This document shows positions 8,622-16,700 of a stretch of 64,000 nucleotides of DNA, one piece after another. Every line of letters begins with the position of its first letter. The stretch's first letter is position 1. The position numbers and the translations under genes were made by a program. The notes under the pieces were generated by a model. The model did not search any database. It saw only the letters and a program-made list of their open reading frames with translations, and had not been told where the DNA came from. Origin of the DNA: Mesorhizobium sp. J8 (GTDB lineage: Bacteria; Pseudomonadota; Alphaproteobacteria; Rhizobiales; Rhizobiaceae); the NCBI RefSeq assembly GCF_016591715.1, contig NZ_AP024109.1:4712001-4776000 (forward strand). The letters run 5' to 3'.

Positions 8622-9605
8622 TTACTGTTCCTTGATGAAGTCTGTGTCGAGGATGGTTTTCGAGTCGATCGTCATCTTGAGCTTGCCGGCCTTGCCCCAG
8701 ATGTCCTGCGCGAAGTTCACCAGGTCGGCCGCTTCGCTCTTCTCCGGCGTGCCGAAGAATTCCAGGTTGCGGGCGCGGTCGTAGTAGCGCACGCCCTTGG
8801 CGCCGGCCGCGAAATCCTCGGGCTTCTCGAGATAGCCGCCAATGCCCTTGGCCATGATCTCATAGGCCTTGTCCGGATTGGCCTTGATGTAGTCGACCGC
8901 CTTGTAATAGCCCTTGATGAGGGCCTTCACGTCTTCGGGGTGCTTCTCGATCAGGTCGCATTTGAGCGCGATCACATCGACGATCAGGCCGGGCGTGGTC
9001 GTGGAATCGATCAGCACCTTGCCCTTGCCGCCCTTGCGGACTTCGGTGAGATGCGGCTCCCAGGTCACCGCGGCGGGAACCTGGCCGGCGATGAAGGCGG
9101 TCGCCGCATCGTCGGCGGTCATGTTGGTGACGCTGACATCGTCTTCCGTCATGCCTTCCTTCTTCAGGAGCACGTTGAACCAGAATTCGGAAACGGAGCC
9201 CTCGTTCAGGGCGACGGGCTGGCCCTTCAAATCCTTGAGCGACTTGACGTCGGCCTGGGTGACGACGCCGTCGCCGCCGTGGCTGTCGTCGAGCGCGACG
9301 ACATATTTGAAACAGAGCTCGTCGGAGCGGTACTTCATCAGCTCGTCGACGGTGGACGCTGCGCCGTCGAGGTCGCCGCCGGCAACCGCCGCCATGTAGA
9401 GCGCTGATTCCTCGATGATCTTCAGGTCGACATCGACGCCGGCTTCCTTGAAGTAGCCGAGGTCACGGGCAAGGAACAGCGGCCCGTAGCCTACCCAGGT
9501 GGTCATGCCGAGGCGGATGGCGCCGGCGTCGGCGGGAGCGGCAAGCCCCAGGCTGAGCAGGCCTGCGCTGACCGCGGTCATCAGGCAGTTTCGGAATGTC
9601 TTCAT
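8622..9605 (-). CDS. ABC transporter substrate-binding protein, NitT/TauT type
   Basis: A 327-residue periplasmic protein with a clear Sec signal peptide ending near PADAGA (about residue 28), then IRLGMTTWVGYGPLFLARDLGYFKE, a pattern shared by SsuA/NMT1-like binding proteins. Also seen: VAGGDLDGAASTVDE and GQPVALNEGSVSEF. It is the first gene of a three-gene importer with the permease and ATPase downstream. The ligand is not identifiable; given the neighbouring amidohydrolase, FMO and RidA genes, a nitrogenous heterocycle is a reasonable guess. Confidence 0.92.
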   Translation of the reverse strand: MKTFRNCLMTAVSAGLLSLGLAAPADAGAIRLGMTTWVGYGPLFLARDLGYFKEAGVDVDLKIIEESALYMAAVAGGDLDGAASTVDELMKYRSDELCFKYVVALDDSHGGDGVVTQADVKSLKDLKGQPVALNEGSVSEFWFNVLLKKEGMTEDDVSVTNMTADDAATAFIAGQVPAAVTWEPHLTEVRKGGKGKVLIDSTTTPGLIVDVIALKCDLIEKHPEDVKALIKGYYKAVDYIKANPDKAYEIMAKGIGGYLEKPEDFAAGAKGVRYYDRARNLEFFGTPEKSEAADLVNFAQDIWGKAGKLKMTIDSKTILDTDFIKEQ

Positions 9606-10083
9606 TGTCGTGGTTCCCCATGGCTGTTGCCGGCATCGGCCCCATTCAAACGGCCTATGCCAAGCGGCGTTTGGCAGCCGCTCTCTTGTTATGCGTCGCC
9701 TCCCGGGCGGGCCTAGTGTGTTCTAGGCTTGCAACAGAGCATCCGGGCCGGATCGCAAAAAGAAGTCTTTTTCTGTCCTTTGCTTCGCTGAAACCGAAGC
9801 AGCGGGCAGAGCTCCGGCTGATGCGCCTGAACCGGTGCGCCGGGCGACAGCGGTTCCGGTGGCGCCGACAGATGCGCCGGTGACCGTGGACGGCTGGCTG
9901 GCCGAGGGATTCTGGAGGATGGTTTGCCCAACCGGAGGTGTTTCCCGAGCCGTCGGGAAAATCGACGGCCGCGCGAGGACGAATGGCAAACTGGGCGCTT
10001 CGAGGGGTCGGCAAGGGATGCGGCCTCATCGGCCGCATCCCGGATTTCGGCGCAAGCCGCGCTCCTCGGCGCGGCAGGGCGGA
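9606..10083. other. intergenic region, no convincing gene; hairpin at 10015-10041
   Basis: 478 bases between the divergently oriented start of the NitT/TauT operon and the 3' end of gfa. Short frames here are not supported by a ribosome site or recognisable sequence. A stretch at about 9810-9890 reads as Ala/Pro-rich in one frame but has no start or domain. The first about 150 bases should contain the promoter of the ABC operon. The hairpin near 10015-10041 is listed separately. Confidence 0.5.
10015..10041 (-). terminator. 11-bp perfect hairpin downstream of gfa, terminator candidate
   Basis: GGGATGCGGCC and GGCCGCATCCC form a perfect 11-bp stem with a 5-base loop, 43 bases beyond the gfa stop. 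There is no T tract on the minus-strand side, so it may be a weak or Rho-assisted terminator or a 3'-end stabilising hairpin for the frmA-gfa transcript. Confidence 0.55.
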
Positions 10084-10653
10084 CTAGGCCGCCAAGGCGC
10101 CCGACTTCTTCGCGGTCCAGGTGGCGATATAGTCCATCAGGCCGGGGCTGAGGCAGTCATAGGGCTCCAGCCCGATCGACTTCAGCTGGCCGCGAATGCC
10201 GGCCATGCGGTCCGGGTCGACGCCGGATTCGATGATCGAGGAGACGAAAGCGGCAAAGCCCGGCGGCGACCAGCCGTCCTCCTCGAAGCGTTCGGGATGG
10301 ATGAAGGACAGGCCCTTGAAGGGATGGTCGCGCTCGACCGGGCCGTACATGTGGACGCCGCAGCCGGTGCAGGCATGGCGCTGGATCAGCGCGCTTGGAT
10401 CGACCACCTTGAGCTTGTCGCCGTTCTCGGTGACGGTGACGTCGCCGCTGCCGGCAACGGCCACGACCGAGAAGATGGCGCCTTCCGGCTTCCAGCACTT
10501 GGTGCAGCCGCAGGCATGGTTGTGGGCGATCTGGCCCTTGACCTTCACCTTCACCGGCTTGCTGGCGCACAGGCAGACCAGCGTGCCGCCGGCAAAGGAT
10601 GCGCTCTCCTTCGGCAGGCCATTGTCGATCTTCGGATGCAGTTTCTCGGCCAT
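10084..10653 (-). CDS. gfa: S-(hydroxymethyl)glutathione synthase (glutathione-dependent formaldehyde-activating enzyme)
   Basis: A 189-residue protein of the normal Gfa length. Zinc-binding cysteines are seen in [10 protein letters not shown] (CxC, about residues 31-33) and ACGCTKCW (about residues 53-58), with another in [13 protein letters not shown]. The enzyme speeds the condensation of formaldehyde with glutathione. It lies 68 bases downstream of frmA on the same strand, so the two enzymes for the first steps of formaldehyde oxidation are co-transcribed. With XoxF in this window making formaldehyde (or formate), the pair is the expected detoxification and energy route. The cytoplasmic location fits the absence of a signal peptide. 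Confidence 0.95.
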   Translation of the reverse strand: MAEKLHPKIDNGLPKESASFAGGTLVCLCASKPVKVKVKGQIAHNHACGCTKCWKPEGAIFSVVAVAGSGDVTVTENGDKLKVVDPSALIQRHACTGCGVHMYGPVERDHPFKGLSFIHPERFEEDGWSPPGFAAFVSSIIESGVDPDRMAGIRGQLKSIGLEPYDCLSPGLMDYIATWTAKKSGALAA

Positions 10654-10721
10654 TTACACTTCCTCCCATGTTTGACCACAGAGGTCGCGGGCTTGCTGGC
10701 CTGCGGCCCGATGGGTTTGCT

Positions 10722-11849
10722 TCAGTAAACCACGACGCTCCTGATCGACTTGCCCTCGTGCATGAGTTCGAAACCCTTGTTGATGTCTTCGAGCTTCAGC
10801 GTGTGGGTGATCATCGGATCGATCTGGATCTTCTTTTCCATGTACCAGTCGACGATGCGCGGCACATCGGTGCGGCCGCGCGCGCCGCCGAAGGCGGTGC
10901 CCATCCAGGTGCGGCCGGTGACCAGCTGGAACGGGCGTGTGGAGATCTCCTGGCCGGCGCCGGCAACGCCGATGATGACCGACTTGCCCCAGCCGCGATG
11001 CGATGCTTCGAGCGCCTGGCGCATCACCTTGGTGTTGCCGGTGCAGTCGAAGGTGTAGTCGGCGCCGCCGATCTGGTCGGCGCCGCGCTTGGTCATGTTG
11101 ACCAGGTAAGGCACGATGTCGCCGTCGATCTCCTTCGGATTGACGAAATGCGTCATGCCGAACTTCTCGCCCCAGGCCTTCTTGTCGTTGTTCACATCGA
11201 CGCCGATGATCATGTCGGCGCCGGCAAGGCGAAGACCCTGGATGACGTTCAAACCGATGCCGCCGAGGCCGAAGACGACAGCGGTGGCGCCCTGCTCGAC
11301 CTTGGCCGTGTTGATGACGGCGCCGATGCCGGTGGTGACGCCGCAGCCGATGTAGCAGATCTTGTCGAAGGGCGCGTCGGGATTGACCTTGGCGACCGCG
11401 ATCTCCGGCAGCACGGTGAAGTTGGAGAAGGTCGAGCAGCCCATATAGTGGAACAGCTTCTCGCCGCCGACCGAGAAGCGCGAGGTGCCGTCGGGCATCA
11501 ATCCTTGCCCCTGCGTGGCGCGGATGGCGGTGCACAGGTTGGTCTTGCGCGACAGGCATGACGGGCACTGCCGGCATTCGGGCGTGTAGAGCGGGATGAC
11601 ATGGTCGCCCTTTTTGACCGAGGTCACGCCCTTGCCGACATCGACGACGATGCCGGCGCCCTCATGGCCGAGGATCGCCGGAAAGATGCCTTCCGGATCG
11701 GCGCCCGACAGCGTGAACTCGTCGGTGTGGCAGATGCCGGTCGCCTTGACCTCGACCAGCACCTCGCCCTCGCGCGGGCCTTCCAGGTCCACCTCCATGA
11801 TCTCCAGCGGCTTTCCGGCACCAACAGCAACGGCGGCACGGGTCTTCAT
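10722..11849 (-). CDS. frmA: S-(hydroxymethyl)glutathione dehydrogenase / class III alcohol dehydrogenase
   Basis: A 375-residue zinc alcohol dehydrogenase of class III. Seen: [14 protein letters not shown] (catalytic zinc Cys), [12 protein letters not shown], the structural zinc cysteines in [16 protein letters not shown], the Rossmann motif [14 protein letters not shown] and the class III-type C-terminus [14 protein letters not shown]. It oxidises S-hydroxymethylglutathione to S-formylglutathione with NAD+. It is also called adhC or flhA in alphaproteobacteria. No S-formylglutathione hydrolase gene is seen in the window, so that step must be encoded elsewhere. A 10-bp inverted repeat at 11887-11909 sits in its upstream region. 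Confidence 0.96.
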   Translation of the reverse strand: MKTRAAVAVGAGKPLEIMEVDLEGPREGEVLVEVKATGICHTDEFTLSGADPEGIFPAILGHEGAGIVVDVGKGVTSVKKGDHVIPLYTPECRQCPSCLSRKTNLCTAIRATQGQGLMPDGTSRFSVGGEKLFHYMGCSTFSNFTVLPEIAVAKVNPDAPFDKICYIGCGVTTGIGAVINTAKVEQGATAVVFGLGGIGLNVIQGLRLAGADMIIGVDVNNDKKAWGEKFGMTHFVNPKEIDGDIVPYLVNMTKRGADQIGGADYTFDCTGNTKVMRQALEASHRGWGKSVIIGVAGAGQEISTRPFQLVTGRTWMGTAFGGARGRTDVPRIVDWYMEKKIQIDPMITHTLKLEDINKGFELMHEGKSIRSVVVY

Positions 11850-12240
11850 GAGGCACTCCTCCCAAGGCAGTCGAAAAACCTATGTTCCGGCGGACTTGAA
11901 GTCCGCCGGGCAACAAAAATACCGTTTCCAAGCCGCAGTGAGGTCGCAATAATCGAACGGTCTCCCTCATAAGTCTATTCTACCAAGGTCCCCCCACCCC
12001 TCACCACCCGGATAGATGTATTGGCTGATATCGAGGGATCGACCGGGAATTTCCGCACAGTTTTCGGCATGTCGTAATCCGCTTGATCGCCAGTCTCCTG
12101 CTGCTGGCAAGTAGGACTAAAGCAGAAGCGACAGGTCGGCCCACGGGGTTTGATAAATCCAACACGTCCGCTAAGTTTTCCGCGGGGCACCTTGGCTTGG
12201 CGCTGGTCCGGCACGATTGGACGCGACGCGAGAGTGGGTA
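11850..12240. promoter_or_regulatory. divergent promoter region between frmA and the lut/ped-like operon
   Basis: 391 bases with no supported gene. A 10-bp perfect inverted repeat (CCGGCGGACT at 11887-11896, AGTCCGCCGG at 11900-11909, 3-base loop) lies 38-60 bases upstream of the frmA start. It could be an operator or a leader hairpin of frmA. Promoters for both directions must lie here; no sequence close enough to a sigma-70 consensus to call was found. Confidence 0.5.
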
Positions 12241-13497
12241 ATGTTGTCGATGGCAAGCGCGGTGCCGAGCACTCTCAGGTCCTTTTTGTGCTTTCTTTTC
12301 CTAACCGCCAGTTTTTGCGGTGTGGCAGCCGAGGAAGCGAGCAAGCAGCCGGCTGCAACGGCCAAGCCTGAGAAGAAGATCACAGAAATCAAGATAGGCT
12401 ATTTGCGGGCATATGCGCCGCAACTGACGCTTTCCTTGCTCGACCAGCCGCCGAGGGACGAGGGTGTTGCCGGCGCCAAGGTGGCGATCGGCGACAACAA
12501 CACGACGGGAGCGTTCCTCGGCCAGAAGTTCAGCCTCGACATCACCGAAATGAAGCCCGACTCCGACGCGGTCCAGGCATTCGACGGCCTGATCGCCAAG
12601 GGCGACCGCTATGTGGTCGCCGACCTCTCGGCCAAGCAGTTGCTGTCCATTGCCGACATTGCCCGCGACAAGGGCGTGCTGATCTTCAACATCGGCGCCA
12701 CCGACGACAGCCTGCGCGAGGAGGACTGCCGCATAAACGTCTTCCACATCGCGCCGACGCGCAGCATGCTGGCGGACGCGCTGGCGCAGTACCTCATGGT
12801 GAAGAAATGGCCGAACTGGGTGCTGCTCTACGGCTCGCATGAGCAGGACCATCTCTACGCCGATGCGCTGCGCCGCGCGGCCGCCCGTTTCGGCGGCCAG
12901 ATCGTGGCGGAGAAGGAGTTCAAGGACAACGGCACCGCCAGGCGCACCGACACGGGCGCCACGCAGATCCAGCAGCAGATTTCCGTATTCACGCAGGACC
13001 TGCCGGAGCACGACGTGGTGCTGGTCGCCGACGAGAGCGAGGTATTCGGCACCTATGTGCCCTACCGCACCTGGACGCCGCGGCCGGTCGCGGGCACGGC
13101 CGGACTTGTCGCCTCGTCATGGCATCCCTCGAGCGAACAGTGGGGCGGCATCCAGATGCAGAGCCGCTTCCTGAGGACGACGGGCCGGCAGATGTTGTCC
13201 AAGGACATGTCGGCCTGGACGGCCGTGCGGGCCGTCGGCGAAGCCACCACGCGGACCAATGGCGACGATCCGAAAAAGATCAGCGACTACATCCGCTCGG
13301 ACGATTTCTCGGTCGCCGCCTTCAAGGGCCAGAAGCTGACCTTCCGCAAATGGAACCTGCAGTTGCGCCAGCCGATCCTGCTCAGCGACGCCAAGTCGGT
13401 CGTCTCGACCTCGCCGCAGGAGGGCTATCTCCACCAGGTTTCCGAGCTCGACACGCTCGGCGTCGACCAACCGGAGACCAAATGCGCCCTTAAGTAG
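12241..13497 (+). CDS. periplasmic ABC-type substrate-binding protein of a PQQ alcohol dehydrogenase/lanthanide system (LutA/PedA-like)
   Basis: A 418-residue protein with a signal peptide (hydrophobic core LRSFLCFLFLTASFCGVAA) and then EIKIGYLRAYAPQLTLSLLDQ. The body has the two-lobe Leu/Ile/Val-binding-like pattern (TGAFLGQKFSLDI, LIFNIGATDDSLR, WVLLYGSHEQDH, VVLVADESEVFG). This matches the family described as the substrate-binding protein of PQQ-dependent alcohol dehydrogenase systems. ATG 12241 is chosen because the signal peptide follows directly. It heads a six-gene run ending at 17329. By gene order it corresponds to the binding protein of the lut cluster of Methylorubrum and the ped transporter of Pseudomonas, both linked to lanthanide handling. 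The ligand is not proven. Confidence 0.8.
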   Translation: MLSMASAVPSTLRSFLCFLFLTASFCGVAAEEASKQPAATAKPEKKITEIKIGYLRAYAPQLTLSLLDQPPRDEGVAGAKVAIGDNNTTGAFLGQKFSLDITEMKPDSDAVQAFDGLIAKGDRYVVADLSAKQLLSIADIARDKGVLIFNIGATDDSLREEDCRINVFHIAPTRSMLADALAQYLMVKKWPNWVLLYGSHEQDHLYADALRRAAARFGGQIVAEKEFKDNGTARRTDTGATQIQQQISVFTQDLPEHDVVLVADESEVFGTYVPYRTWTPRPVAGTAGLVASSWHPSSEQWGGIQMQSRFLRTTGRQMLSKDMSAWTAVRAVGEATTRTNGDDPKKISDYIRSDDFSVAAFKGQKLTFRKWNLQLRQPILLSDAKSVVSTSPQEGYLHQVSELDTLGVDQPETKCALK

Positions 13498-13519
13498 CAA
13501 GCAATCGGGAGGAGTTTCG

Positions 13520-14491
13520 GTGCAAGGACGAGCTTGTGCACTCGCCATTCTCGCGACCGGCCTCATGGTCGGTCCGGCATCGGCCTATACGGCCTATGTC
13601 TCCAACGAGAAGGACAACACCATGACCGTCGTCGACACGGCGACGATGAAGGTGATCAAGACCGTCGATGTCGGGCAGAGGCCGCGCGGCATCACGATTT
13701 CGCCCGACGGCAAGTTCGTCTATCTGTGCGCCAGCGACGACGACACGGTGCAGATCATCGATACGTCGAGCCTTGAGGTCGTTGGCGATCTGCCCTCGGG
13801 ACCGGATCCCGAATTGTTCGTGCTCTCGCCCGACGGCAAGACGCTTTATATCGCCAACGAGGACGACAATCTGGTCACCGTCGTCGATGTCGCGAGCAAG
13901 GCGGTGCTTTCGGAGATCCCGGTCGGCGTCGAGCCGGAAGGCATGGGCGTCAGCCCTGACGGCAAGACCATGGTCAACACCTCCGAAACCACCAGCATGG
14001 CGCATTTCATCGACACCCAAAGCCATGAGGTGACCGACAACGTGCTCGTCGATACGCGCCCCCGCTTCGCCGAATTCAAGCCCGATGGCTCCCAGGTCTG
14101 GGTCAGCGCCGAGGTCGGCGGCACGGTCAGCGTCATCGACAACGCCAAGCGCCAGGTGGTGAAGAAAATCCAGTTCGCGATCAATGGATTGCGGGCTGAA
14201 ACCATCCAACCTGTGGGCATTGCCATAACCGTAGACGGCAAGAAGGCCTATGTCGCGCTCGGTCCGGCGAACCATGTCGCGGTGGTCAACACCGAAACCT
14301 ATGAAGTGGAGAAATACATCCTCGTCGGCCAGCGCGTCTGGCACCTGGCCTTCACCCCGGACCAGAAGACGCTGATCACCACGAACGGCAATTCGAACGA
14401 CATCACCTTCATCGATACGGCGACCGATGAACCGGTCCAGTCGCTCACCGTCGGCCAGCAGCCGTGGGGCGTGGCCATATCGCCCAACTAG
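13520..14491 (+). CDS. YVTN-family beta-propeller protein, PQQ/lanthanide system-associated
   Basis: A 323-residue exported protein from a GTG at 13520, placed 6 bases after GGGAGGAG. A signal peptide ends near ASAYTAY. The body is built of repeated blades of the form VVDTATMKVIKTVDVGQRPRG...SPDGKFVYL, then IIDTSSLEVVGDLPSG, VVDVASKAVLSEIPVGVEPEG, VIDNAKRQVVKKI and FIDTATDEPVQSLTVGQQPWG: about seven blades of about 42 residues. Propellers of this type occur beside PQQ-dependent alcohol dehydrogenases; the lut cluster has a comparable gene (recalled, not checked). It probably works in the periplasm. It lies 22 bases after the binding-protein gene. Confidence 0.85.
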   Translation: MQGRACALAILATGLMVGPASAYTAYVSNEKDNTMTVVDTATMKVIKTVDVGQRPRGITISPDGKFVYLCASDDDTVQIIDTSSLEVVGDLPSGPDPELFVLSPDGKTLYIANEDDNLVTVVDVASKAVLSEIPVGVEPEGMGVSPDGKTMVNTSETTSMAHFIDTQSHEVTDNVLVDTRPRFAEFKPDGSQVWVSAEVGGTVSVIDNAKRQVVKKIQFAINGLRAETIQPVGIAITVDGKKAYVALGPANHVAVVNTETYEVEKYILVGQRVWHLAFTPDQKTLITTNGNSNDITFIDTATDEPVQSLTVGQQPWGVAISPN

Positions 14492-14523
14492 CGATGTCCC
14501 AAGCAGATCGGGAGGTTCATTCC

Positions 14524-14964
14524 ATGACGATCAACCGAACGATTGCCGTCGCCGTTCTGGCCGGACTGACGGTTGCTCCGCTCAGGGCCAGCGCCGACGA
14601 TGCGCCGAAGGTGACGCGATCCAGCAAGACCCTCCCTGAGCTGGTCCTGGGCTCGGACCAATCCAGCTACGACGTCAACCGGACGGATTTCGAGCTGATC
14701 GCCGGCCAGGGCTATCGCTGGAAGATCACGTCTCACGGCGGCTTCGAATACAAATTCATGACCGATCTCTGGCGAAACGTCTGGATCGACCAGATCGTGA
14801 TAAACGATCTCGAAGTGCACATGGCCGGCGCGCCGGCCTGGCTCGAATTCGACGACGCGGGAACCATATTGGTTCAGTTCCACACCGTGCGCCCCGGCGA
14901 GTACAGCTGGTCCGTCCCCGATCTTGCCGACAAGGGTCTCAAGGGAAAGATCACGATCAAATGA
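14524..14964 (+). CDS. small exported protein of the lut/ped-like operon, function unknown
   Basis: A 146-residue protein from ATG 14524 with GGGAGG about 8 bases upstream, and a signal peptide (VAVLAGLTVAPLRASA). The mature part is rich in beta strands and aromatic residues (GYRWKITSHGGFEYKFM, LWRNVWIDQIVIND, HTVRPGEYSWSVPD), which suggests a small beta-sandwich like a cupredoxin or Ig fold. There are no cysteines and few His/Met, so the copper site of true cupredoxins is absent. It contains several Asp/Glu that could bind a metal ion. It sits between the propeller and ATPase genes of the putative lanthanide-handling operon. Function unknown. Confidence 0.75.
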   Translation: MTINRTIAVAVLAGLTVAPLRASADDAPKVTRSSKTLPELVLGSDQSSYDVNRTDFELIAGQGYRWKITSHGGFEYKFMTDLWRNVWIDQIVINDLEVHMAGAPAWLEFDDAGTILVQFHTVRPGEYSWSVPDLADKGLKGKITIK

Positions 14965-15016
14965 GAGCTGGCAAATGAGACCTGGCAAACGAGAGCGGGC
15001 GAATGAAACCGGCGCA
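14961..15016 (+). repeat. four degenerate 14-bp tandem repeats before the ATPase gene
   Basis: ATGAGAGCTGGCAA, ATGAGACCTGGCAA, ACGAGAGCGGGCGA and ATGAAACCGGCGCA follow one another without gaps at 14961-15016. The first overlaps the stop codon of the upstream gene. They lie immediately before the GTG start at 15031. Confidence 0.8.
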
Positions 15017-15030
15017 CACATGAGGACAGG

Positions 15031-15828
15031 GTGATCGGCGTGCGGCATCTGCGGACAGGCGGTTCGGGAAATGAGGTGGCGGCGCTCGACGTCGCCGGCG
15101 TCAGCCATTCCTACGGTCCCAAACGGGCGCTGAACAACGTATCCTTCTCGATCGCGCCGGCGACTTTCACCGTCCTGCTCGGCCTCAACGGCGCCGGCAA
15201 GACAACCTTGTTTTCGCTGATCAGCCGTCTTTACGACACGCGCCACGGATCGATCCGCATCTTCGGCCATGACATCCGCCGCGCTTCCGGCGAAGCGCTC
15301 AGATGCGTCGGCATCGTGTTCCAGGCACGCACCCTCGACCTTGACCTCAGCGTGCACCAGAACCTTTCCTACCACGCCTCGCTGCACGGTATCGGTGGAC
15401 GTGAGGCCCGGCAGCGCATCGCCACCCTGCTCGAAACGGTCGATATGCAGGGCCGTGACCATGACAAGGCCCGCTCCCTCTCCGGCGGCCAGATGCGACG
15501 GATCGAAATCGCCAGGGCGCTGCTGCACCGCCCCGCCCTGCTGCTGCTCGACGAGGCGACGGTCGGCCTCGACATCCAGTCGCGCGCCGGCATCCTCGCC
15601 ACCATCCGCCGGCTCGTCGACACCGAAGGCATCGGCGTTTTGTGGGCCACGCACCTGATCGACGAGGTCGACGACGGCGACCATGCCGTCGTGCTGCGGC
15701 AGGGAAACCTCGTCGCCAGCGGCACGGTCTCCGATCTCATCCATGCCAGCGGCGCCGATTCGATCCGCGACGCCTTCTCGAAGCTCAACCGGGCCGAGAC
15801 GGCCGGCATTGCAGGGATTTCGCCATGA
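15031..15828 (+). CDS. ABC transporter ATP-binding protein, PQQ alcohol dehydrogenase/lanthanide system (LutE/PedB-like)
   Basis: A 265-residue ATPase from GTG 15031 preceded by GAGGACAGG. Seen: Walker A GLNGAGKTT (about residues 51-59), Q-loop IVFQARTLDLDLSV, signature SLSGGQMRRIEIARALL, Walker B LLLLDEATVGLDIQSR and H-loop LWATHLIDEVD. The GLNGAGKT and FQARTLDLDLSV forms are typical of ABC-2 type systems rather than binding-protein importers, as in Nod-factor, daunorubicin or ped systems. It overlaps the permease start by four bases (ATGA). With the permease it forms a transporter whose direction (export or uptake) is not settled by sequence. Confidence 0.9.
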   Translation: MIGVRHLRTGGSGNEVAALDVAGVSHSYGPKRALNNVSFSIAPATFTVLLGLNGAGKTTLFSLISRLYDTRHGSIRIFGHDIRRASGEALRCVGIVFQARTLDLDLSVHQNLSYHASLHGIGGREARQRIATLLETVDMQGRDHDKARSLSGGQMRRIEIARALLHRPALLLLDEATVGLDIQSRAGILATIRRLVDTEGIGVLWATHLIDEVDDGDHAVVLRQGNLVASGTVSDLIHASGADSIRDAFSKLNRAETAGIAGISP

Positions 15829-16700
15829 GCACGTCCGCGATGCCGCAGAAGGTCGCCTCCATCACACCGGTGCGGTCCGGCGCATTCGGCCTCCGTCACT
15901 ATCTCATCTGCCTCAAGGGCGTCGTCCTGCGCGAGTGCCTGCGTTTCCTGCATCAACGCGAGCGCTTCGTCTCCTCGCTGGTCAGGCCGCTCGTCTGGCT
16001 GTTCATCTTCGCCGCCGGCTTTCGCCAGGTGCTCGGCGTCTCGATCATCCCACCCTACAAGACCTACGTGCTCTACGAGGTCTACATCACGCCCGGCCTG
16101 TGCGGCATGATCCTTTTGTTCTCCGGCATGCAGTCCTCGCTGTCGATGGTCTACGACCGCGAGATGGGCAATATGCGCATCCTGCTCGTCAGCCCGTTTC
16201 CGCGCTGGTTCCTGTTGGTGTCGAAGATGCTCGCCGGCGTCGCCGTATCGATCGCCCAGGTCTATGCGTTCCTGATCGTGGCGTGGTTCTGGGGCGTCAA
16301 GGCGCCGCCCCTCGGCTACCTGTTCGTGCTGCCGGCGCTGTTCTTGTCGGGCATGATGCTTTGCGCCCTCGGAATGCTTTTGTCCTCGATGATCAAGCAG
16401 CTCGAAAACTTCGCCGGCATCATGAACTTCGTCATCTTTCCCGGCTATTTCGCCTCACCCGCCCTGTATCCGTTGTGGCGCATCCAGGAAGCCAGCCCTC
16501 TCCTCTACAAGATCTGTCTCGTCAATCCGTTCACCTATGCCGTCGAGCTGATCCGTTTTGCCTTTTACGGGCAGGTCGATTGGGTGTCGCTGGGCGTGGT
16601 CGCCGGATGCACGCTGCTGTTTCTGGCCGGAGCCATCATCGCCTACGACCCCTCGCGCGGGCTGATGACCCGCAAGCAGGACACGGGAGGAAATGCCTGA
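15825..16700 (+). CDS. ABC-2 type permease, PQQ alcohol dehydrogenase/lanthanide system (LutF/PedC-like)
   Basis: A 291-residue membrane protein from ATG 15825. About six hydrophobic segments are visible: VRPLVWLFIFAAGF, PGLCGMILLFSGM, VAVSIAQVYAFLIVAWF, FVLPALFLSGMMLCALGMLL, FAGIMNFVIFPGYFASPAL and LGVVAGCTLLFLAGAII. YDREMGNMRILLVSPFPRWFLLVSK is the intracellular segment typical of ABC-2 permeases. Its start overlaps the ATPase stop and its stop overlaps the next gene start (TGATG), so the genes are tightly coupled. It pairs with the ATPase at 15031-15828. Confidence 0.9.
   Translation: MSTSAMPQKVASITPVRSGAFGLRHYLICLKGVVLRECLRFLHQRERFVSSLVRPLVWLFIFAAGFRQVLGVSIIPPYKTYVLYEVYITPGLCGMILLFSGMQSSLSMVYDREMGNMRILLVSPFPRWFLLVSKMLAGVAVSIAQVYAFLIVAWFWGVKAPPLGYLFVLPALFLSGMMLCALGMLLSSMIKQLENFAGIMNFVIFPGYFASPALYPLWRIQEASPLLYKICLVNPFTYAVELIRFAFYGQVDWVSLGVVAGCTLLFLAGAIIAYDPSRGLMTRKQDTGGNA

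Noticed and set aside
9655..10038. Several overlapping short frames between the ABC binding-protein gene and gfa
   Set aside because: They lack ribosome sites and recognisable sequence, and three frames are open at once as expected from high GC.
11975..12256. A 93-codon minus-strand frame between frmA and the lut-like operon
   Set aside because: No ribosome site or family resemblance; it overlaps the start of the binding-protein gene and likely promoter sequences.
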